Assembly: GCF_022829385.1 (NCBI RefSeq)
Contig: NZ_JAKSXX010000101.1
Location: 1 to 64,000, forward strand
Direction: 5' to 3'
Source: Methylobacterium sp. J-070
GTDB taxonomy: Bacteria > Pseudomonadota > Alphaproteobacteria > Rhizobiales > Beijerinckiaceae
DNA: 64,000 nucleotides
Both the position numbers and the translations under genes were made by a program. The notes beneath the pieces were generated by a model. That model had not been told where the DNA came from. It saw only the letters and a list, made by a program, of their open reading frames with translations, and ran no database searches. Below, piece by piece: positions 39,098 to 48,164 of the stretch; the stretch's first letter is position 1; each line of letters opens with the position of its first letter.

Positions 39098-40027
39098 TTG
39101 CCGATCCTGTCTGTCCGTCACCGAACGGTCTATCGGTATCGGCGACCGGTCTCCTTTGGCGAGCACCGGATCATGTTCCGCCCGCGCGACAGCTACGATC
39201 AGCGCCTGATCGAGGCGACCCTCGACGTCACGCCGGAGCCGGCCAGCCTGCGCTGGATGTTCGACGTCTTCGGTAACTGCGTGGCGGTGACGACCTTCGA
39301 GACCCGCGCCGAGACGCTCACGTTCGACTGCGGCATCACCCTCGAACACACGCCCGAGCACGCGCCGGTCTTCCCGCTGGCCCCTCACGCCACCCACTAT
39401 CCCTTCGGCTACGGCGCCGAGGACATGCCGGACCTCGCCCGATCGATCGAGCGGCAATGGCCGGATCCGCGCCACGAGGTCGACGCCTGGGCGCGCGGGT
39501 TCCTGCCCGCGCAGGGGCGCATTCCCACGCAGGATCTGCTGGCGGCGATGACCCGCGGCGTACGCGCCAACTTCACCTATCTCGCCCGGTCCGAGAAGGG
39601 CGTCCAGGATCCGCTGACGACCCTGCGCGGCAGGATCGGCTCGTGCCGCGACTTCGCGGTTCTGATGATGGAGGGCGTGCGGGCCCTCGGCATGGCCGCC
39701 CGCTTCGTCTCCGGATACCTCTACAATCCCCGCAACGACCGCGCCCGCCACGTGGGCGGCGGATCGACCCATGCCTGGCTGCAGGTCTACCTGCCCGGTG
39801 CCGGCTGGGTCGAGTTCGACCCGACCAACGGCATCGTGGGCAACCGCGACCTGATCCGCGTGGCAGTGGCCCGCAGCCCCGCGCAGGCGGTGCCGCTGCA
39901 CGGATCGTTCTTCGGCCTCGCCAGCGACGATCTCGGCATGCGCGTCGAGGTCGACGTGATCGAACGGCTCGACGACACCCTCACGACCCGCGCCCCCCAC
40001 GGGGCACCGCCGACTCTGGCGCGTTGA
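39098..40027 (+). CDS. Transglutaminase-like protein with N-terminal beta domain
   Basis: A 309-residue cysteine-protease-fold protein. The N-terminal domain (SVRHRTVYRYRRPVSFGEHR, residues 4-23) is the bacterial transglutaminase-like N domain, and the core has the catalytic triad C183 (GSCRDFA), H225 (STHAWLQVY) and D241 (FDPTNG). Such proteins act as proteases or in peptide modification; no specific substrate is known. TTG 39098 is the likely start, with GGAG ten bases upstream; upstream frame lacks similarity. A second, different transglutaminase-like gene starts 67 bases later, a common pairing in alphaproteobacteria. Confidence 0.85.
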   Translation: MPILSVRHRTVYRYRRPVSFGEHRIMFRPRDSYDQRLIEATLDVTPEPASLRWMFDVFGNCVAVTTFETRAETLTFDCGITLEHTPEHAPVFPLAPHATHYPFGYGAEDMPDLARSIERQWPDPRHEVDAWARGFLPAQGRIPTQDLLAAMTRGVRANFTYLARSEKGVQDPLTTLRGRIGSCRDFAVLMMEGVRALGMAARFVSGYLYNPRNDRARHVGGGSTHAWLQVYLPGAGWVEFDPTNGIVGNRDLIRVAVARSPAQAVPLHGSFFGLASDDLGMRVEVDVIERLDDTLTTRAPHGAPPTLAR

Positions 40028-40094
40028 GCCCCCGGACCCGGAACGAGCGTGCGTGGCGACCCCGCGCGAATGGCGACAGAGCAAGGTGGCCGCA

Positions 40095-40913
40095 ATGAAG
40101 ATCAAGACCGGTTTCGATATCGCCTTCACGCTGTCGCAGCCGACCCCGATGATCCTGATGCTGAGCGTCCATCCCTCCCGGATGTCCGACGTGCTGACAC
40201 CGCACGTGCTCACCTTCGATCCGCCGATCCCGGCCCGGGAGTACCGGGACGGCTTCGACAACATCTGCCACCGCATCATCGCGCCGCCGGGGCAGCTCAC
40301 GGTCTCGGCCGACGTGACGGTCCAGGATTCCGGCCTGCCCGACGTCGTCGTCCCGGAGGCCCGCCAGATCCCCGTCCAGGACCTGCCGGACGAGGTCATG
40401 ATCTACCTGCTCGGCTCCCGCTACTGCGACACCGACAAGCTGTCGCAAACCGCATGGTCGCTGTTCGGCACGACGCCGGAAGGCTGGGGGCGGGTCCAGG
40501 CGATCGTCGACTACACCCACGAGCGCATCCGGTTCGATTACCAGCGCGCCGACGCCACCCGCAGCGCGCATGACGGGTTCATGCAGCGCGAGGGTGTGTG
40601 CCGGGACTTCGCCCATCTGGCGGTGGCGTTCTGCCGGTGCATGAACATCCCGGCGCGCTACGCCACCGGCTACCTCGGCGACATCGGCGTGCCGAAGGAC
40701 CCCGCACCAATGGATTTCTCCGCCTGGTTCGAGGTCTACCTCGCCGGCCCCGAGGGGCCGCGCTGGTACACGTTCGATGCCCGGCACAACAAGCCCCGCA
40801 TCGGCCGTATCGTCATGGCCCGCGGCCGCGATGCCACCGACTGCGCGATCTCGACGAATTTCGGTTACGCGCATCTCGCGCGCTTCGACGTCCACACCGA
40901 CGAGGTCGCCTGA
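40095..40913 (+). CDS. Transglutaminase-like family protein (second)
   Basis: A 272-residue protein with a beta-rich N-terminal domain (about 1-110) and a transglutaminase core with C169 (EGVCRDFAHLAVAFC), the histidine/aromatic strand FSAWFEVYL and the DARHN segment replacing the usual D-x-T-N. Where classical members have H in the second motif, SAWFEVY has Ala-Trp, so the catalytic His is not obvious; activity is uncertain. ATG 40095 has AAGGTGG upstream. Likely co-transcribed with the preceding transglutaminase-like gene. Confidence 0.82.
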   Translation: MKIKTGFDIAFTLSQPTPMILMLSVHPSRMSDVLTPHVLTFDPPIPAREYRDGFDNICHRIIAPPGQLTVSADVTVQDSGLPDVVVPEARQIPVQDLPDEVMIYLLGSRYCDTDKLSQTAWSLFGTTPEGWGRVQAIVDYTHERIRFDYQRADATRSAHDGFMQREGVCRDFAHLAVAFCRCMNIPARYATGYLGDIGVPKDPAPMDFSAWFEVYLAGPEGPRWYTFDARHNKPRIGRIVMARGRDATDCAISTNFGYAHLARFDVHTDEVA

Positions 40914-41038
40914 CAGGGCCCGCACGGTCGGGCGGCCCTGCGTATTCCCCCGGTCGACAAAATCTTGGCATGTGCGTGGAACTGCCTGCCTATGCTCACG
41001 CTTGTAATGGCAAAGGTTATTGCACAGGTAGGCCACTC

Positions 41039-41686
41039 ATGAAGACCAGGGTCACCGCACTCGCCGCACTCCTCGGCGTCGCTGTTCTTGCCGCCTCGCC
41101 GGTGCTTGCAGCTTCGTCGTACGATCCCTTCGGGACCGAGGGCGCCGACGACTATTATTCCGATCAGGGCCAGTACGGTTACCAGGGCACTTACGCTCCG
41201 GGCTACGGCCAGGGCGTCCAGGCGGCCCCGCAGGCCCAGGTCCAGCCGATCCCCCGTGAGGTCGTGGCGTTCGACGCGGCCTACGCGCCGGGCACCATCG
41301 TCGTCTCCACCGCGGAGCGGCGCCTGTACCTGGTGCTCGGCAACGGCCAGGCGCTCCGCTACGGCGTCGGCGTCGGTCGCCCGGGCTTCAGCTGGAGCGG
41401 GACCAACACCATCACGGCCAAGCGCGAGTGGCCGTCGTGGACGCCGCCCAAGGCCATGATCGCCCGCCGCCCCGACCTGCCGCGCTACATGGCCGGCGGC
41501 ATCGAGAACCCGCTGGGCGCCCGCGCCATGTATATCGGCCACACCGAGTACCGCATCCACGGCTCCAATGAGCCGGACACGATCGGTCAGGCCGTGTCGT
41601 CGGGATGCATCCGGATGACCAACGACGACGTGACCGACCTCTACGAGCGCGTGAAGGTCGGCGCCAAGGTTGTCGTTCTGAACTGA
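41039..41686 (+). CDS. L,D-transpeptidase (ErfK/YbiS/YcfS family)
   Basis: A 215-residue exported enzyme: signal peptide at 1-24 (LLGVAVLAASPVLAA), a Tyr/Gln/Gly-rich linker (25-75) and a YkuD domain. The catalytic motif is H174-G-S...S-S-G-C190-I-R-M. It forms 3-3 crosslinks in peptidoglycan or attaches proteins to it. ATG 41039 gives a proper signal peptide. A strong hairpin terminator follows (41734-41768). It belongs to an envelope-related stretch with the transglycosylase and transglutaminase-like genes. Confidence 0.93.
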   Translation: MKTRVTALAALLGVAVLAASPVLAASSYDPFGTEGADDYYSDQGQYGYQGTYAPGYGQGVQAAPQAQVQPIPREVVAFDAAYAPGTIVVSTAERRLYLVLGNGQALRYGVGVGRPGFSWSGTNTITAKREWPSWTPPKAMIARRPDLPRYMAGGIENPLGARAMYIGHTEYRIHGSNEPDTIGQAVSSGCIRMTNDDVTDLYERVKVGAKVVVLN

Positions 41687-41733
41687 TCGGTCGGCCGGAT
41701 CCCCAAGGGGTTTCGGCTCGGACCCACGCCAAG

Positions 41734-41768
41734 GACCGCGCCACCCGCAAGGGGTGAGCGCGGTCTTT
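41734..41768 (+). terminator. Terminator after the L,D-transpeptidase gene
   Basis: GACCGCGC...GCGCGGTC forms a long stem with an inner CACCC/GGGTG part, followed by TTT. It sits 48 bases after the stop codon and separates convergent genes. Confidence 0.7.
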
Positions 41769-41778
41769 GCGTCGGACC

Positions 41779-42150
41779 CTACGGCACCACGCGTCCGACC
41801 GCTGTCTGCGGCGGGCTGAACGAGGCGATCGGCAGGTCGCAGAAGCAGCGCACGCCGAGGGGGCGCGGGCCCGGCAGCGGGCAGGAATACGGCTTCGGGC
41901 CGGTGATGCCCTGCTGCACGGCATCGCAATTGAATCCCACCGGGGCGCGCTCCGAGCGGCGCGGCGCCCGGCGGTAGCCGCGCTCGTAGCCCGGCTCGAC
42001 CTCGTCGGACGGCGGCGCGCCGTAGCCGGGTCGTTCGATGTACTGGGCCCGCGCCGTCGTGCCGGGCAGCGTTGCGGCGAGCGCCAGCATCGCGAGGCCC
42101 ACGCGGAGCGGATGACGCAGGCCGGTCCGGCCGGAGACAGTGAGGCGCAT
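41779..42150 (-). CDS. Small exported hypothetical protein
   Basis: A 123-residue protein with a signal peptide (residues 1-34, LAMLALAATLPGTTARAQ). The mature part is proline- and arginine-rich (YIERPGYGAPPSDEVEPGYE) with four cysteines near the end (FNCDAVQQ, YSCPLPG, VRCFCDLP). No family is recognised. ATG 42150 is chosen because it opens the signal peptide and AAGGA lies about ten bases upstream; the frame is open further but without similarity. Likely periplasmic or outer-membrane associated. Confidence 0.6.
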   Translation of the reverse strand: MRLTVSGRTGLRHPLRVGLAMLALAATLPGTTARAQYIERPGYGAPPSDEVEPGYERGYRRAPRRSERAPVGFNCDAVQQGITGPKPYSCPLPGPRPLGVRCFCDLPIASFSPPQTAVGRVVP

Positions 42151-42216
42151 GCCTGAATCCTTCGCTCGGCGCGGATCCATCCCGTCCGCCGGGCGGGATC
42201 TCGGCGGCAATACGGG

Positions 42217-42257
42217 CGAAAACGAGACGGCCCGCCCCCGGGGACCGGGAGCGGGCC
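42217..42257 (-). terminator. Terminator after the phasin gene
   Basis: Reading the minus strand, a 13-base stem with one mismatch (arms at 42229-42241 and 42245-42257) is followed by a T-rich stretch (42224-42217). It lies 27 bases past the phasin stop. Confidence 0.6.
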
Positions 42258-42283
42258 GCCGCCCTGTCACCGACTCATCGGCG

Positions 42284-42763
42284 TCAGTGCGAAGCGGCGT
42301 CCTGGACGTTCTGCACGCCCTGCTTGGCGGCGTCCTGGCCCTGCTCCATCGCCTTGCGGGCCTCGTCGGCGCCCTGTTGCATCGCCGACTTGGCGCGCTC
42401 GGCGCCCTGCTGCATCGCGCTCTGCGCCAAGCCGCTGAACTCCTTGGCCTGCGCCTGGATGGCGGCGAACTGGCTGCGGACGAACTCGGCCTGGTGCTGC
42501 ATCGCCTCCTGCATGTCTCTGGCGCGGACCAGCTTCTGCGCCAGATCGAAGGCAGCGTTCACGTTCTGCTCGGCGTATTCGAAGCCGCGCGAGGAGACGT
42601 CGAGCGCGTTGGACCGCGCCACTTCGGCGGAGCCCTGCACGGTATCGGCCGTGCGGCGGGCGGCCCCGATGAAGCTGTCGAACGCCTTGCGGGCCTGTTC
42701 GACGCTCTTCTCGGCGAAGTCGCGCATCTCGGCCGGGACTTCGTAGTTCGGGGGGTTGCTCAT
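42284..42763 (-). CDS. Phasin family protein
   Basis: A 159-residue amphipathic helical protein that coats polyhydroxybutyrate granules. The sequence FAEKSVEQARKAFDSFIGAA followed by an all-helical, Ala/Gln-rich chain with QAEFVRSQFAAIQAQAKEFS is the phasin_2 pattern. The last 40 residues contain repeated MQQGAE/MQQGAD units with charged residues. ATG 42763 has a strong GAGGAG site. The gene has its own terminator and faces away from the kinase homologue. It points to carbon storage as PHB. Confidence 0.92.
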   Translation of the reverse strand: MSNPPNYEVPAEMRDFAEKSVEQARKAFDSFIGAARRTADTVQGSAEVARSNALDVSSRGFEYAEQNVNAAFDLAQKLVRARDMQEAMQHQAEFVRSQFAAIQAQAKEFSGLAQSAMQQGAERAKSAMQQGADEARKAMEQGQDAAKQGVQNVQDAASH

Positions 42764-42934
42764 GTGTCGTCTCCTCTCGATTTTGATCTGTGGATGGCGC
42801 TTTGTGCAGTGCAAAATAACCGATTCGGCACCATATGCCACCCGCGCCAATGGCGTTAAGGTTGACATGACGTAAACGTGTGACGGTTGGTGCCAGAGTC
42901 CAGCGTCACGGCGTAAGGGAGTTACAAAGACGTC

Positions 42935-45445
42935 GTGGTCGCGCGCGTTTCTCGGGCGGACGGTTCCGGGGATGCGCGACCGGGTGTGGGTTCGAGGTCG
43001 CGGCTTTTGGAGACGACACTGACACCGCCTGCCGGAGCAGCCGGTCCGGCGCTCGCCGCCGCCTTCGCGGCCTGGCAGCGCCTGCCGACGCTGGCAGATG
43101 CGCTCGCGAAGCCCGGATCCGCCCATCTGGTGATCGATCCCGACGCCGGGCAGATCCTGCACGCCTCGCAGAACGCGCGTCCGCTGGCCGATGGCCTGGC
43201 GGGTCCCGGCCTCGCGGACCTCTGCCGGCGGATCGCCGCCATCGCTCCCGCCGATGCGCCGCCGCGGCTCGCCCGCCTGCGACTCGATGCCCGCCGGCTC
43301 GCCCCGCCCATGCTGTGCTGGCTCGCCCGCTTCGACCAGGACCGGGCGGCGGCGATCCTCATCGTGCCGACCACGCCCCTGACGCTGCCCCGGGGGAAAT
43401 CCGCCCGTGCGGATGATCCGCCGAACCCGTCGACGCCGCCGGACCCCGGGGCATCCGATGGGGCGGCGAAGCGGGAGGACCGCTTCCTCTGGCGGATCGA
43501 TGCGACGGGAACGCTGACGACCCTGAGCGGCCCGCAGGTCCTGGCGGATCTCGTAGGGCGGACGGTACAGGACTTGGCGGCAGCCGGCCGGATCGCCGGC
43601 GCGGACGGGATCCTCGCGGCCCTGGCCGCGAGGCGCACCTTCCGGGGCGAGCGGGCGACCCTCGATGTCGGCACCGGTTCGTTTCAGGTCGAGATGTCGG
43701 GCGCGCCGCTCGGACGCGGCGAGGCGGCCTACTCGGGGTTTGCCGGCTTCGGCCTGATCCGCAGCGCGCCGCCGGCCCGGTCCGAGGCAGGTTCGGATGC
43801 GACGCGCCCGATCGCGCCCGAGACACCGCCGGTGCCGTCGGGAGTTCAGCCCTCCGCCGCGACGGCTCCCGGTCCGGTCTCGGTGCCCCTGTCCACGGAC
43901 GAGCATGCCGCTTTCCGGGAGATCGCCCGGGCGCTCGGCGCGCGCTACGCCGGCGACGAGGTCGGGCCCGACACCGCGGCGTCGAGGCCGGAGGGCGGCG
44001 CGATCATGCCGTTCCCGGGACCGCAATCCGCTCCGCCGGACCCGCATGGTCCCGGCACCGCGGGTGCGGAATCGGGCCTGCTCGCCGGCCTGCCCCTGCC
44101 GGCCCTCGTGCATCGGGCGGGGGCGATCCTCGCGGCGAACGGCAAGCTCCTCGAACTGAGCGGCCACGACGATCTCGCGAGCCTGACGGCGGCGGGCCTC
44201 GCCGGTCTGTTCCCCGGCCTTCCGCAGGCGGACGCTCCCGAATCCGCCGCGCGGCGGACGACCCTCGCGGCGGCCGACGGGCGCGCCCGGCCGGTGGAAG
44301 CCCTTCCGGGGCCCTGCACATGGGCCGGCGAGCCCGCCGAATGCCTGATCGTCCGTCCGCTCGACGAGGCCGACACAGCCGGCGCGCTCACGGCCGAGCG
44401 TCTGGCCCGCGCGGCCCAGGCCGAGCGCACGGCCAGCGCCGAGGCCGCCCTCGACGCCCTGGAAACCGGGGTCGTGACCATCGACGGGACCGCGCGCATC
44501 GTCGCGATCAACCGCGCCGCCGCGGGTCTGCTCGCCTGCGATCCCCGGGAGATCGTCGGCGGCAGCTTCATCGCGCTGTTCGATCGGGACAGCGTGCTGG
44601 CCGTCGCCGATCTCCTGCGCGGTGCGGTCCGGGGGCCGCGGGCCGTATCGCTCGCCGGCCGGACCGTCGCCCTCGACGTGACGGCGGCACGCGCCGACGG
44701 CCTGCGGGTCGCCGTGCTCGACCAGCCGGCCCGTCGTCCGGGGATCCTGCACCCGATCGGAAACGACCCCGACGGCCAGGCTCCGACGGCACCCGGCGCA
44801 GCGCTCGGCCGCCTCGACCGGGCGTTCCGCGAGCCCCTGACCGGCATGATCGAGCTGGCCGACGCGATGCTGAAGGAGCCGTTCGGCCCCCTGGGGGACT
44901 CGCGCTACCGCGGCTGCCTCGGCGAGATCAGGGCGTCGGGCGAGACGATGCTGGAGCGCGTCGGGACGCTTCTGGATCTCGCCGCCGTCGAGGCGGGCTC
45001 CCTGCGGCTCGAGCCACGTCCGCTCGACCTCAACGACGTCGCGGCCGGGTGCATCGCGCAACTTCAGGCCGAGGCGGCGCGCGGACGCATCGTCGTGCGG
45101 ACGAGCTTCTCCACCGACCTCGCGGACCTTGAGGCCGACGAGCGCTCCGTCAGCCGAGCCGCCTCCCTGGTGATCGAGCACGCCATCCGGCGCTCGACGG
45201 CCGGGGGCCAGGTCATCGTTTCCACCGGCGCGACCGAGCAGGCGGCCATCGCCCTGCGGGTGCGCGACACGGGGGCCGGCGCGGGCCCCCGGGCGGCCAA
45301 TCCCGCGGGGGATGGCGAGGATGGCCTCGCCCTGCCGCGCGCCCTCGTGGAGGCCAATGGCGGGCGGCTCCGGCTGTCGGCTCCGGCCGAGGACGGCACC
45401 CTGGTGGAGATCATCATGCCGACGCGGCGGGCGGTGAACGGCTGA
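42935..45445 (+). CDS. PAS-containing histidine-kinase homologue without phosphoacceptor His
   Basis: An 836-residue protein resembling PdhS/DivL/PleC-type alphaproteobacterial sensor kinases: a long variable region, a PAS-like domain near 390-470, a PAS domain near 505-590 (EAALDALETGVVTIDGTARI) and a kinase-type C-terminus (620-830). At the H-box, where relatives have SHEIRTPL, this protein has DRAFREPL, so Arg629 replaces His. The N-box Asn is also replaced (VIEHAIRR), and the G2 box is degraded, although the RDTGAG Asp motif remains. Autophosphorylation is therefore unlikely. It may be a DivL-like pseudokinase that controls other kinases. GTG 42935 start with a distant AGGGAG. Confidence 0.75.
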   Translation: MVARVSRADGSGDARPGVGSRSRLLETTLTPPAGAAGPALAAAFAAWQRLPTLADALAKPGSAHLVIDPDAGQILHASQNARPLADGLAGPGLADLCRRIAAIAPADAPPRLARLRLDARRLAPPMLCWLARFDQDRAAAILIVPTTPLTLPRGKSARADDPPNPSTPPDPGASDGAAKREDRFLWRIDATGTLTTLSGPQVLADLVGRTVQDLAAAGRIAGADGILAALAARRTFRGERATLDVGTGSFQVEMSGAPLGRGEAAYSGFAGFGLIRSAPPARSEAGSDATRPIAPETPPVPSGVQPSAATAPGPVSVPLSTDEHAAFREIARALGARYAGDEVGPDTAASRPEGGAIMPFPGPQSAPPDPHGPGTAGAESGLLAGLPLPALVHRAGAILAANGKLLELSGHDDLASLTAAGLAGLFPGLPQADAPESAARRTTLAAADGRARPVEALPGPCTWAGEPAECLIVRPLDEADTAGALTAERLARAAQAERTASAEAALDALETGVVTIDGTARIVAINRAAAGLLACDPREIVGGSFIALFDRDSVLAVADLLRGAVRGPRAVSLAGRTVALDVTAARADGLRVAVLDQPARRPGILHPIGNDPDGQAPTAPGAALGRLDRAFREPLTGMIELADAMLKEPFGPLGDSRYRGCLGEIRASGETMLERVGTLLDLAAVEAGSLRLEPRPLDLNDVAAGCIAQLQAEAARGRIVVRTSFSTDLADLEADERSVSRAASLVIEHAIRRSTAGGQVIVSTGATEQAAIALRVRDTGAGAGPRAANPAGDGEDGLALPRALVEANGGRLRLSAPAEDGTLVEIIMPTRRAVNG

Positions 45446-45706
45446 GGCGGGATGGAGCGTGTCCGTGCCGCCGACCTAGTCTCAGGGCTTCGGGTCGGAG
45501 AGGCGGCCGCCGCGCTCGGGTTGACAGCGCGAAGCCGAAGCCTCACCCCCTTACATTGCGCCCAATTCATCTCGTGAAGGTGCAATTCGCGCGAGCGGAT
45601 CGGCGGCGATATCGTCATCGTGGAATGTAGGCTACGTTACTTTGGAAGTCCTGGCTGCGCGGCGAAGGCCGCGATACGATCGGGCGCCAAGCAGGGATAA
45701 AACGCC

Positions 45707-47653
45707 ATGGAAGGCAAGGTCATTGAGGTTCAGCCGACGTGGCGCGAGGGCGCTCACGTCGATGATGCCAAGTATCGACAGATGTACGAGGCGTCGATCT
45801 CCAGTCCGGACGCCTTCTGGGGTGAGCACGGCAAGCGCATCGACTGGATGACGCCGTTCTCCAAGGTCAAGAACACTAGCTTCGAGCCCGGCAAGATCTC
45901 GATCAAGTGGTTCGAGGACGGTAAGACCAACGTCGCCTACAACTGCGTCGACCGCCACTTGGAACGTCGCGGCGAGCAGACCGCGATCATCTGGGAAGGC
46001 GACAACCCGGACGAATCCAAGCACATCAGCTATCGCGAGCTTCACGCGCAGGTCGGCCGGATGGCCAACGTCCTGCGCAACCGCGGCGTCGGCAAGGGTG
46101 ACCGCGTCACGCTCTACATGCCGATGATCCCGGAGGCGGCCTACGCGATGCTGGCCTGCGCGCGCCTCGGCGCGATCCACGCCATCGTGTTCGGCGGCTT
46201 CTCACCGGATTCCCTCGCCTCCCGCATCCAGGGCTGCGCCTCGAAGGTGGTGATCACCGCCGACGAGGGCCTGCGCGGCGGCCGCAAGGTGCCGCTGAAG
46301 GCCAATGTCGACGAGGCGATCAAGCGCATCGGCACCGATCTGGTCGAGCACGTGATCGTCGTGCGCCGCACCGGCGGCGGCGTCGCCATGGAGGCCGGCC
46401 GCGACGTCTACTACGACGAGGCTGCCGAGCAGGTGACGGACGCGTGCCCCGCCGAGCCCGTGGAGGCCGAGCACCCGCTGTTCATCCTCTACACCTCGGG
46501 CTCGACCGGGCAGCCGAAGGGCGTGGTGCACACCACGGGCGGCTATCTGGTCTACGCCTCGATGACGCATGAGTACGTCTTCGATTACCGCGAGGGCGAG
46601 GTCTACTGGTGCACCGCCGACGTCGGCTGGGTCACCGGCCACAGCTACATCGTCTACGGCCCCCTGGCGAACGGCGCGACCACGCTGATGTTCGAGGGCA
46701 TCCCGACCTACCCGTCGAACGCCCGGTTCTGGGAGGTGATCGACAAGCACAAGGTCAACATCTTCTACACCGCGCCCACCGCGATCCGTTCGCTCATGGG
46801 CGCCGGCGAAGGCCCGGTGAAGAAGACCTCCCGCCAGTCCCTGCGCGTGCTGGGCTCGGTCGGCGAGCCGATCAACCCGGAGGCCTGGGACTGGTACTAC
46901 AACGTTGTCGGCGACAGGCGCTGCTCGATCGTCGACACGTGGTGGCAGACCGAGACCGGCGGCATCCTCATCACGCCGCTGCCGGGTGCCACCGCGCTGA
47001 AGCCGGGCTCGGCGACGCGGCCGTTCTTCGGGGTCAAGCCCGAGATGGTCGATGCCGAGGGCAAGGTCCTGCAGGGCGCCTGCGAGGGCAACCTCTGCAT
47101 CGCCGATTCCTGGCCGGGCCAGATGCGCACCGTCTACGGCGACCACGAGCGCTTCGAGCAGACGTACTTCTCGACCTATCCGGGCAAGTACTTTACCGGG
47201 GACGGCGCACGCCGCGACACCGACGGCTACTACTGGATCACCGGGCGGGTCGACGACGTCATCAACGTCTCGGGCCATCGCATGGGCACCGCCGAGGTCG
47301 AATCCTCGCTGGTCGCCCACCCGAAGGTCGCCGAGGCCGCGGTCGTCGGCTACCCGCACAACGTCAAGGGTCAGGGCATCTACGCCTACGTCACCCTCAA
47401 CGACGGCGAGGAGGGTGACGACGCCCTGCGCAAGGAACTCGTGACCTGGGTCCGCAAGGATATCGGTCCGATCGCCTCGCCGGACCTGATCCAGTTCGCC
47501 CCCGGCCTGCCCAAGACCCGCTCGGGCAAGATCATGCGCCGCATCCTGCGCAAGATCGCCGAGGACGATTTCGGGTCGCTCGGCGACACCTCGACCCTGG
47601 CCGAGCCCGCCGTGGTCGACGACCTGATCGAGAATCGGCAGAACCGCGCCTGA
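45707..47653 (+). CDS. acs: Acetyl-CoA synthetase
   Basis: Activates acetate to acetyl-CoA via acetyl-AMP. The 648-residue protein contains the AMP-binding P-loop-like [18 protein letters not shown], the WWQTETGG motif, and the C-terminal TRSGKIMRR with K608, the lysine acetylated in relatives to switch activity off. ATG 45707 has AGGGA upstream. Two strong tandem hairpins follow, and the acetate permease genes lie downstream in the same direction, giving an acs-DUF485-actP acetate-use unit as in Escherichia coli. Confidence 0.97.
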   Translation: MEGKVIEVQPTWREGAHVDDAKYRQMYEASISSPDAFWGEHGKRIDWMTPFSKVKNTSFEPGKISIKWFEDGKTNVAYNCVDRHLERRGEQTAIIWEGDNPDESKHISYRELHAQVGRMANVLRNRGVGKGDRVTLYMPMIPEAAYAMLACARLGAIHAIVFGGFSPDSLASRIQGCASKVVITADEGLRGGRKVPLKANVDEAIKRIGTDLVEHVIVVRRTGGGVAMEAGRDVYYDEAAEQVTDACPAEPVEAEHPLFILYTSGSTGQPKGVVHTTGGYLVYASMTHEYVFDYREGEVYWCTADVGWVTGHSYIVYGPLANGATTLMFEGIPTYPSNARFWEVIDKHKVNIFYTAPTAIRSLMGAGEGPVKKTSRQSLRVLGSVGEPINPEAWDWYYNVVGDRRCSIVDTWWQTETGGILITPLPGATALKPGSATRPFFGVKPEMVDAEGKVLQGACEGNLCIADSWPGQMRTVYGDHERFEQTYFSTYPGKYFTGDGARRDTDGYYWITGRVDDVINVSGHRMGTAEVESSLVAHPKVAEAAVVGYPHNVKGQGIYAYVTLNDGEEGDDALRKELVTWVRKDIGPIASPDLIQFAPGLPKTRSGKIMRRILRKIAEDDFGSLGDTSTLAEPAVVDDLIENRQNRA

Positions 47654-47659
47654 TCGCAT

Positions 47660-47719
47660 CCGCGCCGCCGGACCGGCGGCGCGGAACCGACCGGGGCGGC
47701 CGCCGGTCCGGCGGCCGCC
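47660..47719 (+). promoter_or_regulatory. Two tandem perfect hairpins between acs and the DUF485 gene
   Basis: CCGCGCCGCCGG-A-CCGGCGGCGCGG (47660-47684) and GGCGGCCGCCGG-T-CCGGCGGCCGCC (47695-47719 approx.) are perfect 12-base palindromes in succession right after acs. They should reduce read-through or protect the acs transcript end, so that acs and the permease genes can be expressed at different levels. No T-run follows. Confidence 0.6.
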
Positions 47720-47792
47720 TCCAACAAGAACCACGAATTTTCAACACGACGAACCGGAGGGCCTCGGAGTGCCCTCGCGGGAGGAAAACGCC

Positions 47793-48164
47793 ATGAGCGG
47801 CACGACACTCGACCTCCGGGGGCGCACGGCGGCCTCGGCGACAGGCAACCTGGGGACGGACCTCGACCCGCAGGTCGAGCGCATCGCCCGGACGCCGGAA
47901 TTCCAGCAGCTCGTCGCCGAGCGCACGCGATTCGGCTGGACCCTCACGATCCTCATGCTGGTCGTCTATTTCGGCTTCATCGGCCTGATCGCCTTCGACA
48001 AGTCGCTGCTCGCCGTGAAGGTCGGCGGCACCGCGTCCCTCGGCTTGTTCATGGGCGTGTTCGTGATCCTGTTCGCCTTCGCGCTCACCGGCGTCTACGT
48101 GGCCCGGGCCAACACGCGCTTCGATGCGCTCAGCGCCGCCCTCAAGCGGAGCGTCGCCCGATGA
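47793..48164 (+). CDS. yjcH: DUF485 membrane protein (YjcH-like)
   Basis: A 123-residue protein with a cytoplasmic N-terminus and two transmembrane helices (about 48-70 and 85-108), including the family start [20 protein letters not shown]. In bacteria that use acetate it lies directly upstream of actP, as here, where its stop overlaps the actP start (ATGA). Its role in acetate uptake is not fully defined. ATG 47793 has a strong GGGAGG site. Confidence 0.88.
   Translation: MSGTTLDLRGRTAASATGNLGTDLDPQVERIARTPEFQQLVAERTRFGWTLTILMLVVYFGFIGLIAFDKSLLAVKVGGTASLGLFMGVFVILFAFALTGVYVARANTRFDALSAALKRSVAR

Noticed and set aside
42284..45181. 965-residue minus-strand frame ending in phasin sequence
   Set aside because: Only the last 159 codons are the phasin gene; the remainder is antisense of the kinase homologue.
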